64,000 nt of DNA from Plantactinospora endophytica (GTDB lineage: Bacteria; Actinomycetota; Actinomycetes; Mycobacteriales; Micromonosporaceae): positions 1 through 64,000 of the forward strand of contig NZ_BONW01000029.1 in the NCBI RefSeq assembly GCF_016862915.1, written 5' to 3'. Both the position numbers and the translations under genes were made by a program. Shown piece by piece: positions 17,845 to 28,853 of this stretch (the stretch's first letter is position 1; each line of letters opens with the position of its first letter). The notes beneath the pieces are model-generated. The model searched no databases. It was not told where the DNA came from and saw only the letters and a list, made by a program, of their open reading frames with translations.

Positions 17845-18550
17845 CCGTCGGCGGCGACGGCGTGCCGGTCCCGTCCACGCCGCCTACCAGCCCGGCCTGG
17901 TAGGCGTACACGACGGCCTGGGCGCGGTCCTGAAGGTTCAGCTTGTGCAGCACGTGGTGCATGTGGGTCCGTACGGTGGCCTCCGAGACGCCGAGTTCGG
18001 CGGCGATGCGCCGGGTGTTGCGGCCACGGGCCACCATCAGCAGCACTTCCCGCTCGCGCGGGGTCAGCCGGCTGAGCAACTCGGGCGTCCGCTCCGGTAC
18101 GACGTCCGGCTGACTCGTCAGCAGCCGGAGCCGGGTGGCGAGGCCGGCCGGCAGGAAGACCCCGTCCGCACCCTCCACCACCTGGATCAGCTGTGCCAGG
18201 TACCCGATGATGTCGCCCTTCGGCACCACCGCCCGAGCCCCTGCCGACAGTGCCGGAACCGGATCGATGCTCGTCGGGGTGTACGTCACGATCACCTTGG
18301 GGGCATGTCCGTTGCCGTTCTGCGCGATGCGTCGGATGACCTCCGCACACCCCCACGGCGGCAGATCACTGTCGACGATGGCCACGTCGGGGCGGAGCCG
18401 GGCCGCGAGCGAGACCGCCTGCACCGCGTTCGACGTCTCACCCACCACCCGGATGGTGGCGACCTGGTCGAGAAGCGCGCGGATGCCGGCATTGACGACG
18501 GCGAGCCCGTCGCAGATCAGAACGGTGATGGTGTTACCCGAAGAACCCAT
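17822..18550 (-). CDS. NarL/LuxR-type response regulator (242 aa)
   Basis: N-terminal receiver domain (TITVLICDGLAVVNAGIRAL, phospho-acceptor Asp in VAIVDSDLPPWG, conserved Lys in AVVPKGD) and C-terminal LuxR HTH (LTPREREVLLMVARG, SEATVRTHMHHVLHKLNL). The usual acidic pair before the receiver helix is reduced to one Asp (ICDG). No histidine kinase is adjacent, so it is an orphan here. Start ATG 18550 sits after a G-rich stretch; the frame runs upstream to 18739 without homology. Its target genes are not evident. Confidence 0.85.
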   Translation of the reverse strand: MGSSGNTITVLICDGLAVVNAGIRALLDQVATIRVVGETSNAVQAVSLAARLRPDVAIVDSDLPPWGCAEVIRRIAQNGNGHAPKVIVTYTPTSIDPVPALSAGARAVVPKGDIIGYLAQLIQVVEGADGVFLPAGLATRLRLLTSQPDVVPERTPELLSRLTPREREVLLMVARGRNTRRIAAELGVSEATVRTHMHHVLHKLNLQDRAQAVVYAYQAGLVGGVDGTGTPSPPTAGPLPAP

Positions 18551-18878
18551 CGCGAATAACCCCCGTTGTGCCGGTGCGATGCCAGTGGTGTCACCGAGGC
18601 GTGCCTGCGGCTCAGCGGCGATCCGTGAAGTCCGCGGTCCGGCGGGCGGGCGGGCCGTCGGATCGTACCCGGGCGAGGTGGTCCAGCCGGGCAGCGTCCG
18701 CCTCGGCCAACGGGTGGTGGATCCCGAACCGCTCGTCACCCGGGTCGACGTATTCGTGTCGGTAGTCCATCGCCGAACGCATAGGCCCGCTCCTATCTCT
18801 TGTGCTCGCCGCTGGTGACCGTTCGAAACGCTTCGTCGTCGGGTCCGATCCGTCCGCCGTGACGGATCGGGCCGGGCC
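18551..18878. other. Intergenic, no gene seen
   Basis: Upstream of the orphan response regulator; should hold its promoter. Open frames here are extensions of neighbours without ribosome sites. Confidence 0.4.
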
Positions 18879-19590
18879 TCACGCCTCCAGGTGGGTCATG
18901 CCGCCGGATGGCGGGATCGAGGTCGGGGTCTGGATCGGGTTCGGGGAGAACATCTCGGGAGCCTCGACATGGGCGGTCAGCATCCGCTCGACCGCCGTGG
19001 CCGGACCGGGCGACGGCTGCCGGGTCGGGTCGAGGTGCCGGGTGAGCCGTTCGAGGCAGGCGTTCACCCAGTCACCGGGCGCAGGTCGATGCGCCACGAT
19101 CCGGAGCGGGTCGCCCGCCGCAGCCACCCCGGCCCAAGCAACGCCGGTTGGTCGATTCGGCGCGCCCCCTGCACCTTGGGGAATCGAGGTCGACCGCCGT
19201 CGTACGCCAGTGCTCGAACGTCAGCCGGGACGGGTCGATCGACGCGACGGCCCGGTCGAGGCGATGCTTCAGATATTTCCCGAACATGAGGCGCGGCTGA
19301 TACATCAGCTCGTCGCAACGCCGGTCGTCGCGGCTGCCACGTAGCCAGTCCGTGAGGTCGCCGGGCGCCCGGGGACCGTTCGACAGTCGATCCGACCGCA
19401 TGTTCAGGCGGTCCGTGGAATCGAATGCGCAACCCGGCCCCTATTTCCTCGGACAAGTCGACGACCGTCGGGTGAACCAGGATGCCGGGTGGGTACGCGG
19501 GTATTTCGTTGACGAACTGCCAGACGCATGACACCCACGTCGGGTCCATCCCGATAACCGCCAGCGTCGTGCCCCCGTTGCCGGTCAAGT
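18879..19590 (-). pseudogene. Decayed FAD/NAD(P)-binding protein
   Basis: Fragments in different frames read in order along the minus strand: a beginning LAVIGMDPTWVSCV that resembles a dinucleotide-binding loop with damaged glycines, a middle with CDELMYQPRLMFGKYLKHRL as in FAD/NAD(P)-binding proteins of the NAD_binding_9 type, and a C-terminal piece (IVAHRPAPGDWVNACLERLT). At least two frameshifts separate them and the total is far shorter than the family (usually over 550 aa). I see no functional start. The family call is tentative; decay is clear. Confidence 0.4.
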
Positions 19591-20201
19591 TTCGCCTCCC
19601 TGCGCTGCTGCTCCACGCAAAGTGCGTCGGCACCCGGCCACGTTGCGGCCCCGCTGAGCACACGAGTGCGCCCAGCAGTCCGTTACGGAGCCACACCATG
19701 CAAAGCCGAGGTCAGCGCTGGTGGCCGGCGGCGGGTTGCCGCCCCGGCCGTGCACGCTGGCGACAGGATGCCCGACCCTGCGGGCGACATAGTTCCCGGA
19801 GGCTCTCTGCCGCGCTCCTATGTGGCGCGACAGGAGGGATATACGAAGCAACCAACCTCAAACACCCCCGTGTCTGTTGTTGTGCATTCATTTGAGGAAT
19901 CTGTCGGAGCCCTCGACCAGAGGATCGCAGATTAGGTGCAGTCGATATCAGGATCAGGTGCTCGACACTCGCCATAGCAGATCAACCGACGAGATCGACA
20001 GAAGACAGAGTATAGATCGCCATCTGGGCGGTCAACCCCTCGGTATGACTGATCATGAAAGACAGCCATAGGTGCTGGTCGTTGGCTTATTGACCGTAAA
20101 GGTCGGGTACGGTGGCGACCGTTCCCGCATGCCCGAACCAGATCCGTGGCGGAGCGGTACGCCGAAGATCGATTCCCCCGGTTCAGCGGGTACACCGGAG
20201 G
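19591..20201. other. Intergenic stretch without a supported gene
   Basis: About 600 bp with lower GC around 19850-20100 and only short, overlapping frames on both strands. I found no RNA gene, repeat or family signature. Confidence 0.4.
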
Positions 20202-20516
20202 TCAACGCCCGGCCACGAAAGCGTTGACGCCGGTCGACTCGGCGGAGAGTGCCCACAGCCGTGCCGCATCCGCCTCGTCGATCTCGCACCCGACGATGTC
20301 GCAGTCCTCGCAGTACAGGCCGCCCCGCCCGGCGAGCAGGGGCGGGGTGGCGGCCCAGACCCGCGTCGCCGCTCCCTGCGCGGCGGTGGTCTGCCAACCG
20401 AGCCCGGAGTATCGACCGGTGACGACCGCGAGCCGGCCGGTGAGGTCGATGCCCCGCAGCACCTCGTCGGCGGTGCTTCGAGGGCCGAACCGCGCATTGT
20501 CTGCTGTCGCTGCCAT
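20202..20516 (-). pseudogene. Internally deleted short-chain dehydrogenase (104 aa left)
   Basis: The N-terminus reads FGPRSTADEVLRGIDLTGRL then AVVTGRYSGLGWQTT, the nucleotide-binding loop of classical SDRs. It then jumps directly to a C-terminal part, QGAATRVWAATPPLLAGRGG and onward to AARLWALSAESTGV. The central 200 or so residues with the Tyr-x-x-x-Lys active site are missing, so it cannot be an enzyme although the frame is open. It is divergent from a MerR-type gene, the common arrangement for a MerR regulator and its SDR target. Confidence 0.75.
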
Positions 20517-20533
20517 CCGGCGAAGCTATTGGC

Positions 20534-20553
20534 TTGACCGTGGTCGAGGTCAA
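20534..20553. promoter_or_regulatory. Candidate MerR-type operator
   Basis: Inverted repeat TTGACC-N8-GGTCAA between the divergent SDR remnant and the MerR-type gene. Position and symmetry fit an operator bound by the adjacent regulator, or by a paralogue now that this regulator is frameshifted. Confidence 0.45.
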
Positions 20554-20560
20554 CGCGCGT

Positions 20561-21045
20561 ATGCGCCGCACCGTGCTCGGCATCCCGGCGGAATTCAGCA
20601 TCGGGCAGGTGGCTCGACGTACCGGCCTGAGCGTGCACACCTTCCGGCTGTACGAGCGTGAAGGGCTGCTCACCGGCCACCTTCGCCGCGATGCCGGTGG
20701 CCGTCGTGTTTACCTCGAAGCCGACGTGCAGTGGCTCGACAACTGCACGAAGTTCCGGGCGTCCGGAATGCCGCTGGTCACGATCCGCCGCCTCGCGGAG
20801 TTGCTGAGCGAGGGCCTGGGCAACGAGGCGGAACGCCTCGAACTGCTCCGCGAGCACCAGCAAAGGGGCTGGACCGGATCGACAAACTCCACGACTGCCT
20901 GGACCTGATCACGAACAAGGTCACCGCGTACGAGGAGGTGGTCCGGCAGGAAACCGCGGACCGCCTCTGGGGCACCCCACCAGCCGACCCCAACCCTAGC
21001 CCCGACGGCAGCAGCACAGGCACAGGCAATGTGACTGGCAGCTAA
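20561..21045 (+). pseudogene. MerR-family regulator with frameshift
   Basis: Starts at ATG 20561 with a MerR HTH (FSIGQVARRTGLSVHTFRLY and onward through GGRRVYLEADVQWLDNC) and a coiled-coil region. The first frame ends at 20908 after nonsense residues, but the normal dimerisation tail (LDRIDKLHDCLDLITNKVTA, EEVVRQETADRLW) continues in another frame from about 20865 to 21045. A single indel near 20865 explains this. The truncated product keeps its DNA-binding domain but loses most of the effector/dimer helix. An upstream TTG at 20534 lies inside the operator and is unlikely to be used. Confidence 0.75.
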
Positions 21046-21139
21046 CCAGCGCGATGACCGACGTGGGGAGGGCTCCGACGCCGGAACCCTCCCCACTCGG
21101 ACCGACCGACCGAGACCCCCCCCGGACCAGCCAGCGGCA

Positions 21140-21239
21140 AACCCGCCCGGACCAGCCGACGGGTAACCCGCCGTGGCCGGCCGACGGGGAACCCGCCCGG
21201 ACCAGTCGACGGGGAACCGGTCGAGGTCAGCCGACTGGG
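21140..21239. repeat. Four degenerate 25-bp tandem repeats
   Basis: Units at 21140, 21165, 21190 and 21215, each beginning AAC and ending in GACGGGT/G or similar. The last unit overlaps the 3' end of the SRPBCC gene. Likely a local minisatellite expansion at a gene end. Confidence 0.7.
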
Positions 21240-21985
21240 AACTGATCGAGCCACTCCTGCCAGGCCCGGTGGGCGCCGACCTGGTCTGCCCCGGCGTCGA
21301 AGAGGTGGTGGTTGAGGACCAGCGCGCTGCCCCGGTCGGTGCCGGAGTACAGGAACCGGTAGAGCGCGTCGTCGGTGCGTACCCCGAAGTAGGTGGGCAG
21401 GCCGGCGAGGTCGACGGTGCCCTCGATCGGCGCCAGCCCGTCGAGGACGAGCCGGGCCGGTGCACCCTCGACGACCTCGCCGGAGATGCCGAACGCCCCG
21501 GCCACGGCCGCCCAGACCTGGTCTGGTTCGCCGGCACCGGGCCGGAACGCGGCGACCTGCGCGGCGTGTCGCCCGGGAAAGTGCCGGACGTACGCGGCCA
21601 GGGTCCCCAGGTACATGTCCCAGCCGACCTGCATCGCCTCGTACTCGGTCTCCCAGTTGTCGCCGAGCACGCCGCTCTGCACCAGCCGCAGTACCGTACT
21701 GCCCTGGTCACGACCCTCGATCAGGTATTCGATGGCCATGAAGCCGCCGTCCGGCCCGGGTTCGGTGCCGTACGCGAACCGCTTGCCGGGCTCCCAGGCC
21801 GTCACCGTCGACTCCTCGGTGTGCCCGGCCATGGTGAACGTGTTCCGCCCACCCTCGCGCGGGTCCACCTCGGTCTGGCCCATGAACCAGGAGTCGATGC
21901 CGGGGCCGGTGGCGATCGCCGCCCAGACCTGCTCCGGCGTCGCGGCCAGCTCGATCTCCTTGCGCAGCTCGAACTTGTGTCCCAC
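21227..21985 (-). CDS. SRPBCC/AHSA1-type ligand-binding protein (252 aa)
   Basis: N-terminal half is an activator-of-Hsp90-ATPase-1 / START-like domain (ELRKEIELAATPEQVWAAIA, GIDSWFMGQTEVDPREGG, TVTAWEPGKRFAYGTE); a second, shorter SRPBCC-like part follows from about residue 150. Such proteins bind hydrophobic ligands and often sit beside ArsR-type regulators, as here. I prefer GTG 21985 because GGAG lies 8 nt upstream and families of this type begin with HKFELRKEIEL; an upstream start at 22060 would add 25 residues. The gene lies downstream of the HTH gene on the same strand. Confidence 0.85.
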   Translation of the reverse strand: MGHKFELRKEIELAATPEQVWAAIATGPGIDSWFMGQTEVDPREGGRNTFTMAGHTEESTVTAWEPGKRFAYGTEPGPDGGFMAIEYLIEGRDQGSTVLRLVQSGVLGDNWETEYEAMQVGWDMYLGTLAAYVRHFPGRHAAQVAAFRPGAGEPDQVWAAVAGAFGISGEVVEGAPARLVLDGLAPIEGTVDLAGLPTYFGVRTDDALYRFLYSGTDRGSALVLNHHLFDAGADQVGAHRAWQEWLDQFPVG

Positions 21986-22165
21986 GGTTGGATTCTCCAA
22001 TTCGCTGACGTGCGGAATCAGCCCGTCGCAACGGGCCTGCGGAAATGTCTCGTCCGCCACGGACGCACGGACGCACGGACGGGCGGGGCGGCGGAAGGTG
22101 CGGACGGGCGGAAGGTGCGGACGGCGCGGACGGCGCGGGAGGCGCGGGACCGGTCCGCCCGGGAG

Positions 22166-22774
22166 TTACCCGGCCGGTGCGGCGCTGCCGGAGTCGGCCG
22201 GGACGCTCGGATGCAGCGCGATCACCACGCGGTGGTCACGACCGCCGGACGCGGACTCGTCGTGGTACCTCCCGACCAGCGCCGTCACGGTCGCCGCCAG
22301 CTCTTCGGCGAACGCGGCCCGGTCGGCCGCCGAGGCGAACCGCACCTCGGCGTCGACGGCGAACGTCGCGACCCGTTTCCTGGCCCGGTCCGCGCCGGTG
22401 ATCAGCGTACCCACGTCCTGGACGAGCCGGGCGGCGACGGCGAGCAGCCATCGGGCGGAGAGCCGGTCCGGGGACTGGTCCGGGTTGGGGCGCACGGCGG
22501 AGAGCGCGGTCGGGGAGATCACGTACGACGCCGCGGTGGCCCGCATCACCCGCTCGGTGACGTTGCCCTTGCGGCGCTCCTCGACCAGTTCGATCAACCC
22601 GTGCTGCTCCAACGCGCGCAGGTGGTAGTTGACTTTCTGTCGGGCCAGGCCGACCCGGGTGGCGAGCATCGTGGCCGATCCAGGCTCGGCCAGCTCGGCG
22701 AGCAGCCGCGCCCGGATCGGGTCGAGCGACGCCTCGGCCGCCGCCGGATCCTCGATCACTGCGATGTCGTGCAT
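22166..22774 (-). CDS. ArsR-type helix-turn-helix regulator (202 aa)
   Basis: A winged-helix domain (LAELAEPGSATMLATRVGLA, RQKVNYHLRALEQHGLIELV, EERRKGN) is followed by a C-terminal dimer/effector region of about 110 residues. ATG 22774 begins MHDIAVIEDP. It is upstream of the SRPBCC gene in the same direction with a gap of about 180 bp; such pairs usually form autoregulated units. No metal-binding cysteines are apparent, so it is probably not a metal sensor. Confidence 0.85.
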   Translation of the reverse strand: MHDIAVIEDPAAAEASLDPIRARLLAELAEPGSATMLATRVGLARQKVNYHLRALEQHGLIELVEERRKGNVTERVMRATAASYVISPTALSAVRPNPDQSPDRLSARWLLAVAARLVQDVGTLITGADRARKRVATFAVDAEVRFASAADRAAFAEELAATVTALVGRYHDESASGGRDHRVVIALHPSVPADSGSAAPAG

Positions 22775-23012
22775 GGTCCCAGCCTGGCACCGACAACTCT
22801 TCTTGTCAAGGAAAGACAGGCTGTCGGTAAGCCGAGCGGCCGCGCGCGACCGGGACGCGACGCTCCCGACGGGGGCGCGGCGTGGTTCTCCCCGAACCGG
22901 CGGCACGGCGGGCTGCGACACCGACAACGTCGTCGATCTGGCCGACCTCGATCTGGCCGACCTCGACCGCGTCCCGTTCCAGCCCGTGCAGCGGATCCGG
23001 TTCGGCCGCCGC

Positions 23013-23843
23013 CTACTCGTCGTGGCGCCAGCCGAGCAGCCGCTCCGCCTTCGCACAGTCGAAAAACCCCCGGTTACCCCCGAGGTCGCCACGGATCGGC
23101 ACGTCCGGATAGTGCCTGCGGCACAACTCCTCGCTCGGGATGCCGCTGGTGGTGCGCGGCGCCACCACGTAGCAGACCTCGTGCCCGGAGAAGTCGGCGG
23201 TGAGGGCGAGCAGGAAGGCCCGGGCCGCCGACCGGGCCAGGGTGTACCCCCACAGTTCGCGGGCGGCGAGGTCGGCGTACCGCGCTTCGGGCCGGACCAC
23301 CGGCCGGGTCGGTCGTACGGCGTGCAGCCGCAGGCTGGCGATGCTCAGGTGGTCGTACCGGCGGGCGAAGCCGTCCGCCTGGACCTCGCCGATCCACTTC
23401 GACAGGCTGTACGGGTCCTCGCCGTAACCGGGGTGCCGCTCGTCGACCGGGAAGTAGTCGTAGCGCGGTCTCCGGCTGTACGCGCCGCCGACGGCGTTGA
23501 CGCTGGAGGCCAGGCAGAGCCGGGAGATGCCGAGTTCGGCGGCGGCCCGCAGCGCGTTGTAGCTGGCGGTGACGTTGAGGTTGTGCACCACGTGGTCGCG
23601 CTCGTCCCCCGGCTTCGGGTACGCCGCCAGGTGCACCAGCGCGTCGCAGCCGTCCAGCGCCCGGAGCAGTTCCGGATAGTCGGTCACGTCGGCGCTTCGG
23701 CGTACCAGTCCGGCCGGCGGGTCGGTGTCGGCGTGCGGGGCCGACGGCCGATCGATCTCGACCACGGTGTGCCCCTCGGCCAGCGCGTGCGCGACCACCG
23801 ACCGCCCGACGTGCCCCGCACCACCGGTCACCGCAATACGCAT
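23013..23843 (-). CDS. NAD-dependent epimerase/dehydratase (extended SDR, 276 aa)
   Basis: N-terminal Rossmann loop TGGAGHVGRSV, an Asp after beta-2 (VVEIDRPS) suggesting NAD preference, and the catalytic Tyr/Lys in DPYSLSKWIGE. Typical extended-SDR length for the smaller sugar-epimerase-like members. ATG at 23843. It stands between the HTH gene and the oppositely oriented YciI gene, with no sugar-biosynthesis neighbours, so substrate is unknown. Confidence 0.85.
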   Translation of the reverse strand: MRIAVTGGAGHVGRSVVAHALAEGHTVVEIDRPSAPHADTDPPAGLVRRSADVTDYPELLRALDGCDALVHLAAYPKPGDERDHVVHNLNVTASYNALRAAAELGISRLCLASSVNAVGGAYSRRPRYDYFPVDERHPGYGEDPYSLSKWIGEVQADGFARRYDHLSIASLRLHAVRPTRPVVRPEARYADLAARELWGYTLARSAARAFLLALTADFSGHEVCYVVAPRTTSGIPSEELCRRHYPDVPIRGDLGGNRGFFDCAKAERLLGWRHDE

Positions 23844-23958
23844 CGCACCATTCTCTGCCCGGGCGGAAAAATCGGCGCGGCTGTCGTTCCGGGCCGGACC
23901 CGTTCGTCGTCATGCTGTGCAGCAGGCCGCTGCGCACGACGACAGCGAGGAGAACGGC

Positions 23959-24315
23959 GTGAAGTACGTGTTCCTGATCTACGGCGACCCGACCGACGAC
24001 CCGACCGCACCGGAGGCGGTCCAGGCGGAGATCGACGCCTACTGGGCGTACGACAAGCTGCTCGCCGACGCGGGGGCGCTGCTCGACAGCCATGCGTTGC
24101 AGGGCACCGAGACGGCGACGACGGTGCGGCTCGGCGGGGGTGGCGAGCGTACCGTCACCGACGGACCGTTCGCGGAGACCCGGGAGATCCTCGCCGGCTA
24201 CTACCTGGTCGACCTGCCGGACCTGGACGCCGCCATCGGCTGGGCCGCCCGCTGCCCCGGCGCCCTGCGAGGCAAGATCGAGGTTCGGCCGATCCAGGAG
24301 TTCGAGGCGCCGTGA
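23959..24315 (+). CDS. YciI-like (DGPF-domain) protein (118 aa)
   Basis: Begins [14 protein letters not shown] and contains [20 protein letters not shown], the signature of the DGPF/YciI family that is almost always paired with SigJ-like ECF sigma factors. GTG 23959 follows GCGAGGAGA. Its stop overlaps the GTG of a Thr-rich small ORF, which is in turn followed by the sigma factor. Probably part of a sensing module with that sigma factor; the biochemical role of the family is not established. Confidence 0.9.
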   Translation: MKYVFLIYGDPTDDPTAPEAVQAEIDAYWAYDKLLADAGALLDSHALQGTETATTVRLGGGGERTVTDGPFAETREILAGYYLVDLPDLDAAIGWAARCPGALRGKIEVRPIQEFEAP

Positions 24316-24563
24316 CCGCAGCGACGACCACCAACAGCCCGACAACCACCAACGGCCCGACAACCACCAACGCCACGACGACCGCGAACAGCACGGCGAC
24401 CACCAACGCCACGACGACCGCGAACAGCACGGCGACCACCAACGGCACAACGACCGCGAACGGCACGGCACCCGGGAACGGCACGGCACCCGGGAGCGGC
24501 ACGACACGCGTCACAGGGGCGGCGACCGGGAACAGGGCGGCGACCGGGAAGGGTGGCGGATAG
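24312..24563 (+). CDS. Thr/Asn/Ala-rich repeat ORF between YciI and ECF sigma (83 aa)
   Basis: GTG at 24312 overlaps the YciI stop (GTGA), the usual start position of the sigma factor in such pairs. Almost the whole product is low-complexity (units like [12 protein letters not shown]), ending in GKGGG at a TAG (24561-24563), two bases before the sigma GTG. It may be a remnant N-terminal extension of the sigma factor that went out of frame through repeat expansion, or a coupling ORF that feeds ribosomes to the sigma start. No signal peptide. Confidence 0.45.
   Translation: MTAATTTNSPTTTNGPTTTNATTTANSTATTNATTTANSTATTNGTTTANGTAPGNGTAPGSGTTRVTGAATGNRAATGKGGG
24327..24506. repeat. Minisatellite of 18- and 36-bp units
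   Basis: Two 18-bp units (24327, 24345), three 36-bp units (24363, 24399, 24435; the first two identical) and two further 18-bp units (24471, 24489). All periods are multiples of 3, so gain or loss of units preserves the frame of the Thr-rich ORF. Confidence 0.85.
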
Positions 24564-24565
24564 CG

Positions 24566-25963
24566 GTGTCCGGTGACGAGCGGTCGGCCGTGCACACCGT
24601 CGAACGGGTGTTCCGGGAGGAGCACGGCCGGCTGCTCGCCAGCCTGGTCCGGCAGTTCGGCGACCTGGATCTCGCCGAGGAGGTCGCCTCGGACGCGATC
24701 GAGGCCGCCCTCCGGCGCTGGCCCGTCCAGGGTGTGCCGAGCCGGCCGGCGGCCTGGCTGCTCACCACCGCCCGGCACCGAGCCGTCGACCGGCTCCGCC
24801 GGGACCGTGGCTACGCCGCCCGGCTGGCCGTGATGCAGGCGGAGGCGGTCCGGGACGAGCCGGCGGCAGCCGTTGCGGAGCAGGACGGCGACGTACCGGA
24901 CGAGCGGCTGCGACTCTTCTTCACCTGCTGCCATCCGGCGCTGCCCGGCGAAGCGCAGATCGCGTTGACCCTGCGCTGCCTGGCCGGGCTCGGTACCGCC
25001 GAGGTGGCCCGGGCGTTCCTGGTGCCGGTACCGACGATGGCGCAGCGGATCGGTCGGGCGAAGCGGAAGCTCCGGGCCGCCCGGATTCCGTTCCGGGTGC
25101 CGGACGCCGCCGAACTGCCGGCCCGGCTGCCCGGCGTACTCCGGGTGATCTATCTGATCTTCACGGAGGGGTACGCGGCGAGCGCCGGCCCGCGACTCGT
25201 CCGGGCCGACCTCGTGGACGAGGCGATCCGGCTGGCCCGACTGCTGCACCGGTTGCTGCCCCGGGAGCCGGAGGTGGCCGGGCTGCTCGCCCTGCTGCTC
25301 CTTGTCGACTCCCGCCGGGCCGCCCGGTGCACCGCCGACGGCGCCCTCGTACTCCTCGACGAGCAGGACCGCACGCTCTGGGACCGCGACCTGATCGAGG
25401 AGGGACGGCGGCTGGTACCGGCGGCGCTGACCGGCCGACCCGGCCCGTACGCGGTGCAGGCCGCGATCGCCGCGCTGCACGCCGAGGCCATGGACGTGGC
25501 CGGTACGGACTGGCCGCAGGTGGTGGCGCTCTACGACGTACTGGCCCGGGTGGCGCCGTCACCGCTGGTGGAGTTGAACCGGGCGGTGGCGGTGGCGATG
25601 CGGGACGGTCCGACGGCCGGGTTGCGGCTGCTCGACGTGCTGGACCGGGACGACCGGCTGGCCGGGTACCACCTGTTGCCCGCCGCTCGGGCGGACCTGC
25701 TGCGCCGGCTGGGCCGCCGCGAAGAGGCCGCGGTGGCGTACCGCCGGGCCCTCGACCTGGTGGGCAACGAGCCGGAACGGGCGTTCCTGCGCGGACGCCT
25801 CGCCGAGATCGCCGCCGAAACCGGCCCACCTGGACCCGGACCCGGACGGCCGGCCGGACCCGCAGCTTCCACCGGACCAGCAGGTTCCGCCGGACCCGAC
25901 GATCCCGCCGGACGGGATGACTCCGTCGGACCGGAAAATTTCGCCGGGCCGGCCGACCTGTGA
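24566..25963 (+). CDS. ECF sigma factor, SigJ/DUF6596 type (465 aa)
   Basis: Sigma region 2 ([38 protein letters not shown]), region 4 ([35 protein letters not shown]) and the long C-terminal DUF6596 part ([28 protein letters not shown]) typical of this group, about 400 aa in total. Beyond this a Gly/Pro-rich low-complexity tail of about 45 residues appears, an expansion like others at gene ends here. GTG 24566 is two bases after the repeat ORF stop. It probably directs transcription of its own YciI-sigma unit, as known for such pairs. Confidence 0.9.
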   Translation: MSGDERSAVHTVERVFREEHGRLLASLVRQFGDLDLAEEVASDAIEAALRRWPVQGVPSRPAAWLLTTARHRAVDRLRRDRGYAARLAVMQAEAVRDEPAAAVAEQDGDVPDERLRLFFTCCHPALPGEAQIALTLRCLAGLGTAEVARAFLVPVPTMAQRIGRAKRKLRAARIPFRVPDAAELPARLPGVLRVIYLIFTEGYAASAGPRLVRADLVDEAIRLARLLHRLLPREPEVAGLLALLLLVDSRRAARCTADGALVLLDEQDRTLWDRDLIEEGRRLVPAALTGRPGPYAVQAAIAALHAEAMDVAGTDWPQVVALYDVLARVAPSPLVELNRAVAVAMRDGPTAGLRLLDVLDRDDRLAGYHLLPAARADLLRRLGRREEAAVAYRRALDLVGNEPERAFLRGRLAEIAAETGPPGPGPGRPAGPAASTGPAGSAGPDDPAGRDDSVGPENFAGPADL

Positions 25964-26004
25964 CGTAGGGTCGGACCTCCGCCGTCTCGCCGACCGGAGA
26001 GTCC

Positions 26005-26625
26005 ATGCCGCCCGGACAGCCAACGCCGCCCAGAGAGTCGACGCCGCCCGGAGAGTCGACGCCACCTGCGCCGCCGCTCGCACCGTTGCCCATCCGCACG
26101 GACCGCCTGGTCCTGCGGCTGTTCACGCCGGACGACGTCGACGGAATGTATGCGTACCAGGGGTTGGCGAGTGTCGCGCGGTACCTCTACCGGCCGCCCC
26201 GGAGCCGGGAGCAGTGCGCGCGGCTCATCACCCGGATCGCCGACGCCACCCGGTGGGAGCGGAAGGGTGACGCACTGGTCCTGGCGGTGCGCCGGCACGA
26301 CGCACCGGAGATCGTCGGCGAGGTGATCCTCACCCTGGACAACGCCGGCGCGGCCCAGGCCGAGATCGGCTGGGTCCTGCACCCGGCGTACGAGGGCCGG
26401 GGCTACGCCACCGAGGCGGCTCGGGCCCTGGCGGCGGTGGCCTTCGACCGGCTCGGCGTGCACCGGCTGTTCGCCCGGCTCGACGTCGAGAACGCCGGGT
26501 CGATCCGGGTCTGCGAGCGGCTCGGGATGCGCCGCGAGGCGCACCTGGTCGAGAACGACCGCTACGACGGACGCTGGGGCAGCGAGTACGTCTACGCGGC
26601 GCTCGCGCACGAACTCCGCCACTGA
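26005..26625 (+). CDS. GNAT N-acetyltransferase, RimJ/RimL type (206 aa)
   Basis: Core acetyltransferase fold from residue 30: IRTDRLVLRLFTPDDVDGM, acetyl-CoA loop in HPAYEGRGYATEAARALA, and the end of the domain NAGSIRVCERLGMRREAHLV. The first 28 residues are a Pro-rich repeat (PPGESTPP twice) not found in the family and probably an expansion. ATG at 26005 follows GGAG. Likely acetylates an N-terminus or small amine; substrate unknown. It follows the sigma gene by 41 bp and may be cotranscribed. Confidence 0.9.
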   Translation: MPPGQPTPPRESTPPGESTPPAPPLAPLPIRTDRLVLRLFTPDDVDGMYAYQGLASVARYLYRPPRSREQCARLITRIADATRWERKGDALVLAVRRHDAPEIVGEVILTLDNAGAAQAEIGWVLHPAYEGRGYATEAARALAAVAFDRLGVHRLFARLDVENAGSIRVCERLGMRREAHLVENDRYDGRWGSEYVYAALAHELRH

Positions 26626-28726
<2,101 letters not shown>

Positions 28727-28743
28727 CCGACCCACGGCACACC

Positions 28744-28774
28744 GGTGCGGAGGACCGTTGCGGTCCTCCGCACC
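28744..28774 (+). terminator. Terminator after the xylanase gene
   Basis: Perfect 14-bp stem (28744-28757 with 28761-28774) and a 3-nt loop, 18 bp after the xylanase stop. No long T run follows. It isolates the xylanase gene from the exporter gene downstream. Confidence 0.85.
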
Positions 28775-28853
28775 CTGCTGTCCGGCTCCGTCCGCCGACC
28801 GCGAGGTGGGAAAAGCGGCGGCGGTGGCGTCCGAGGGGTGCAACGATCCCGGG

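Noticed and set aside
24327-24506. Repeat array as a CRISPR candidate
   Set aside because: Units are contiguous, without spacers, in-frame and low-complexity, and no cas genes are near.
21173-24563. Long plus-strand open frames opposite the SRPBCC, HTH and epimerase genes
   Set aside because: High GC keeps antisense frames open; no ribosome sites and the minus-strand genes have clear family signatures.
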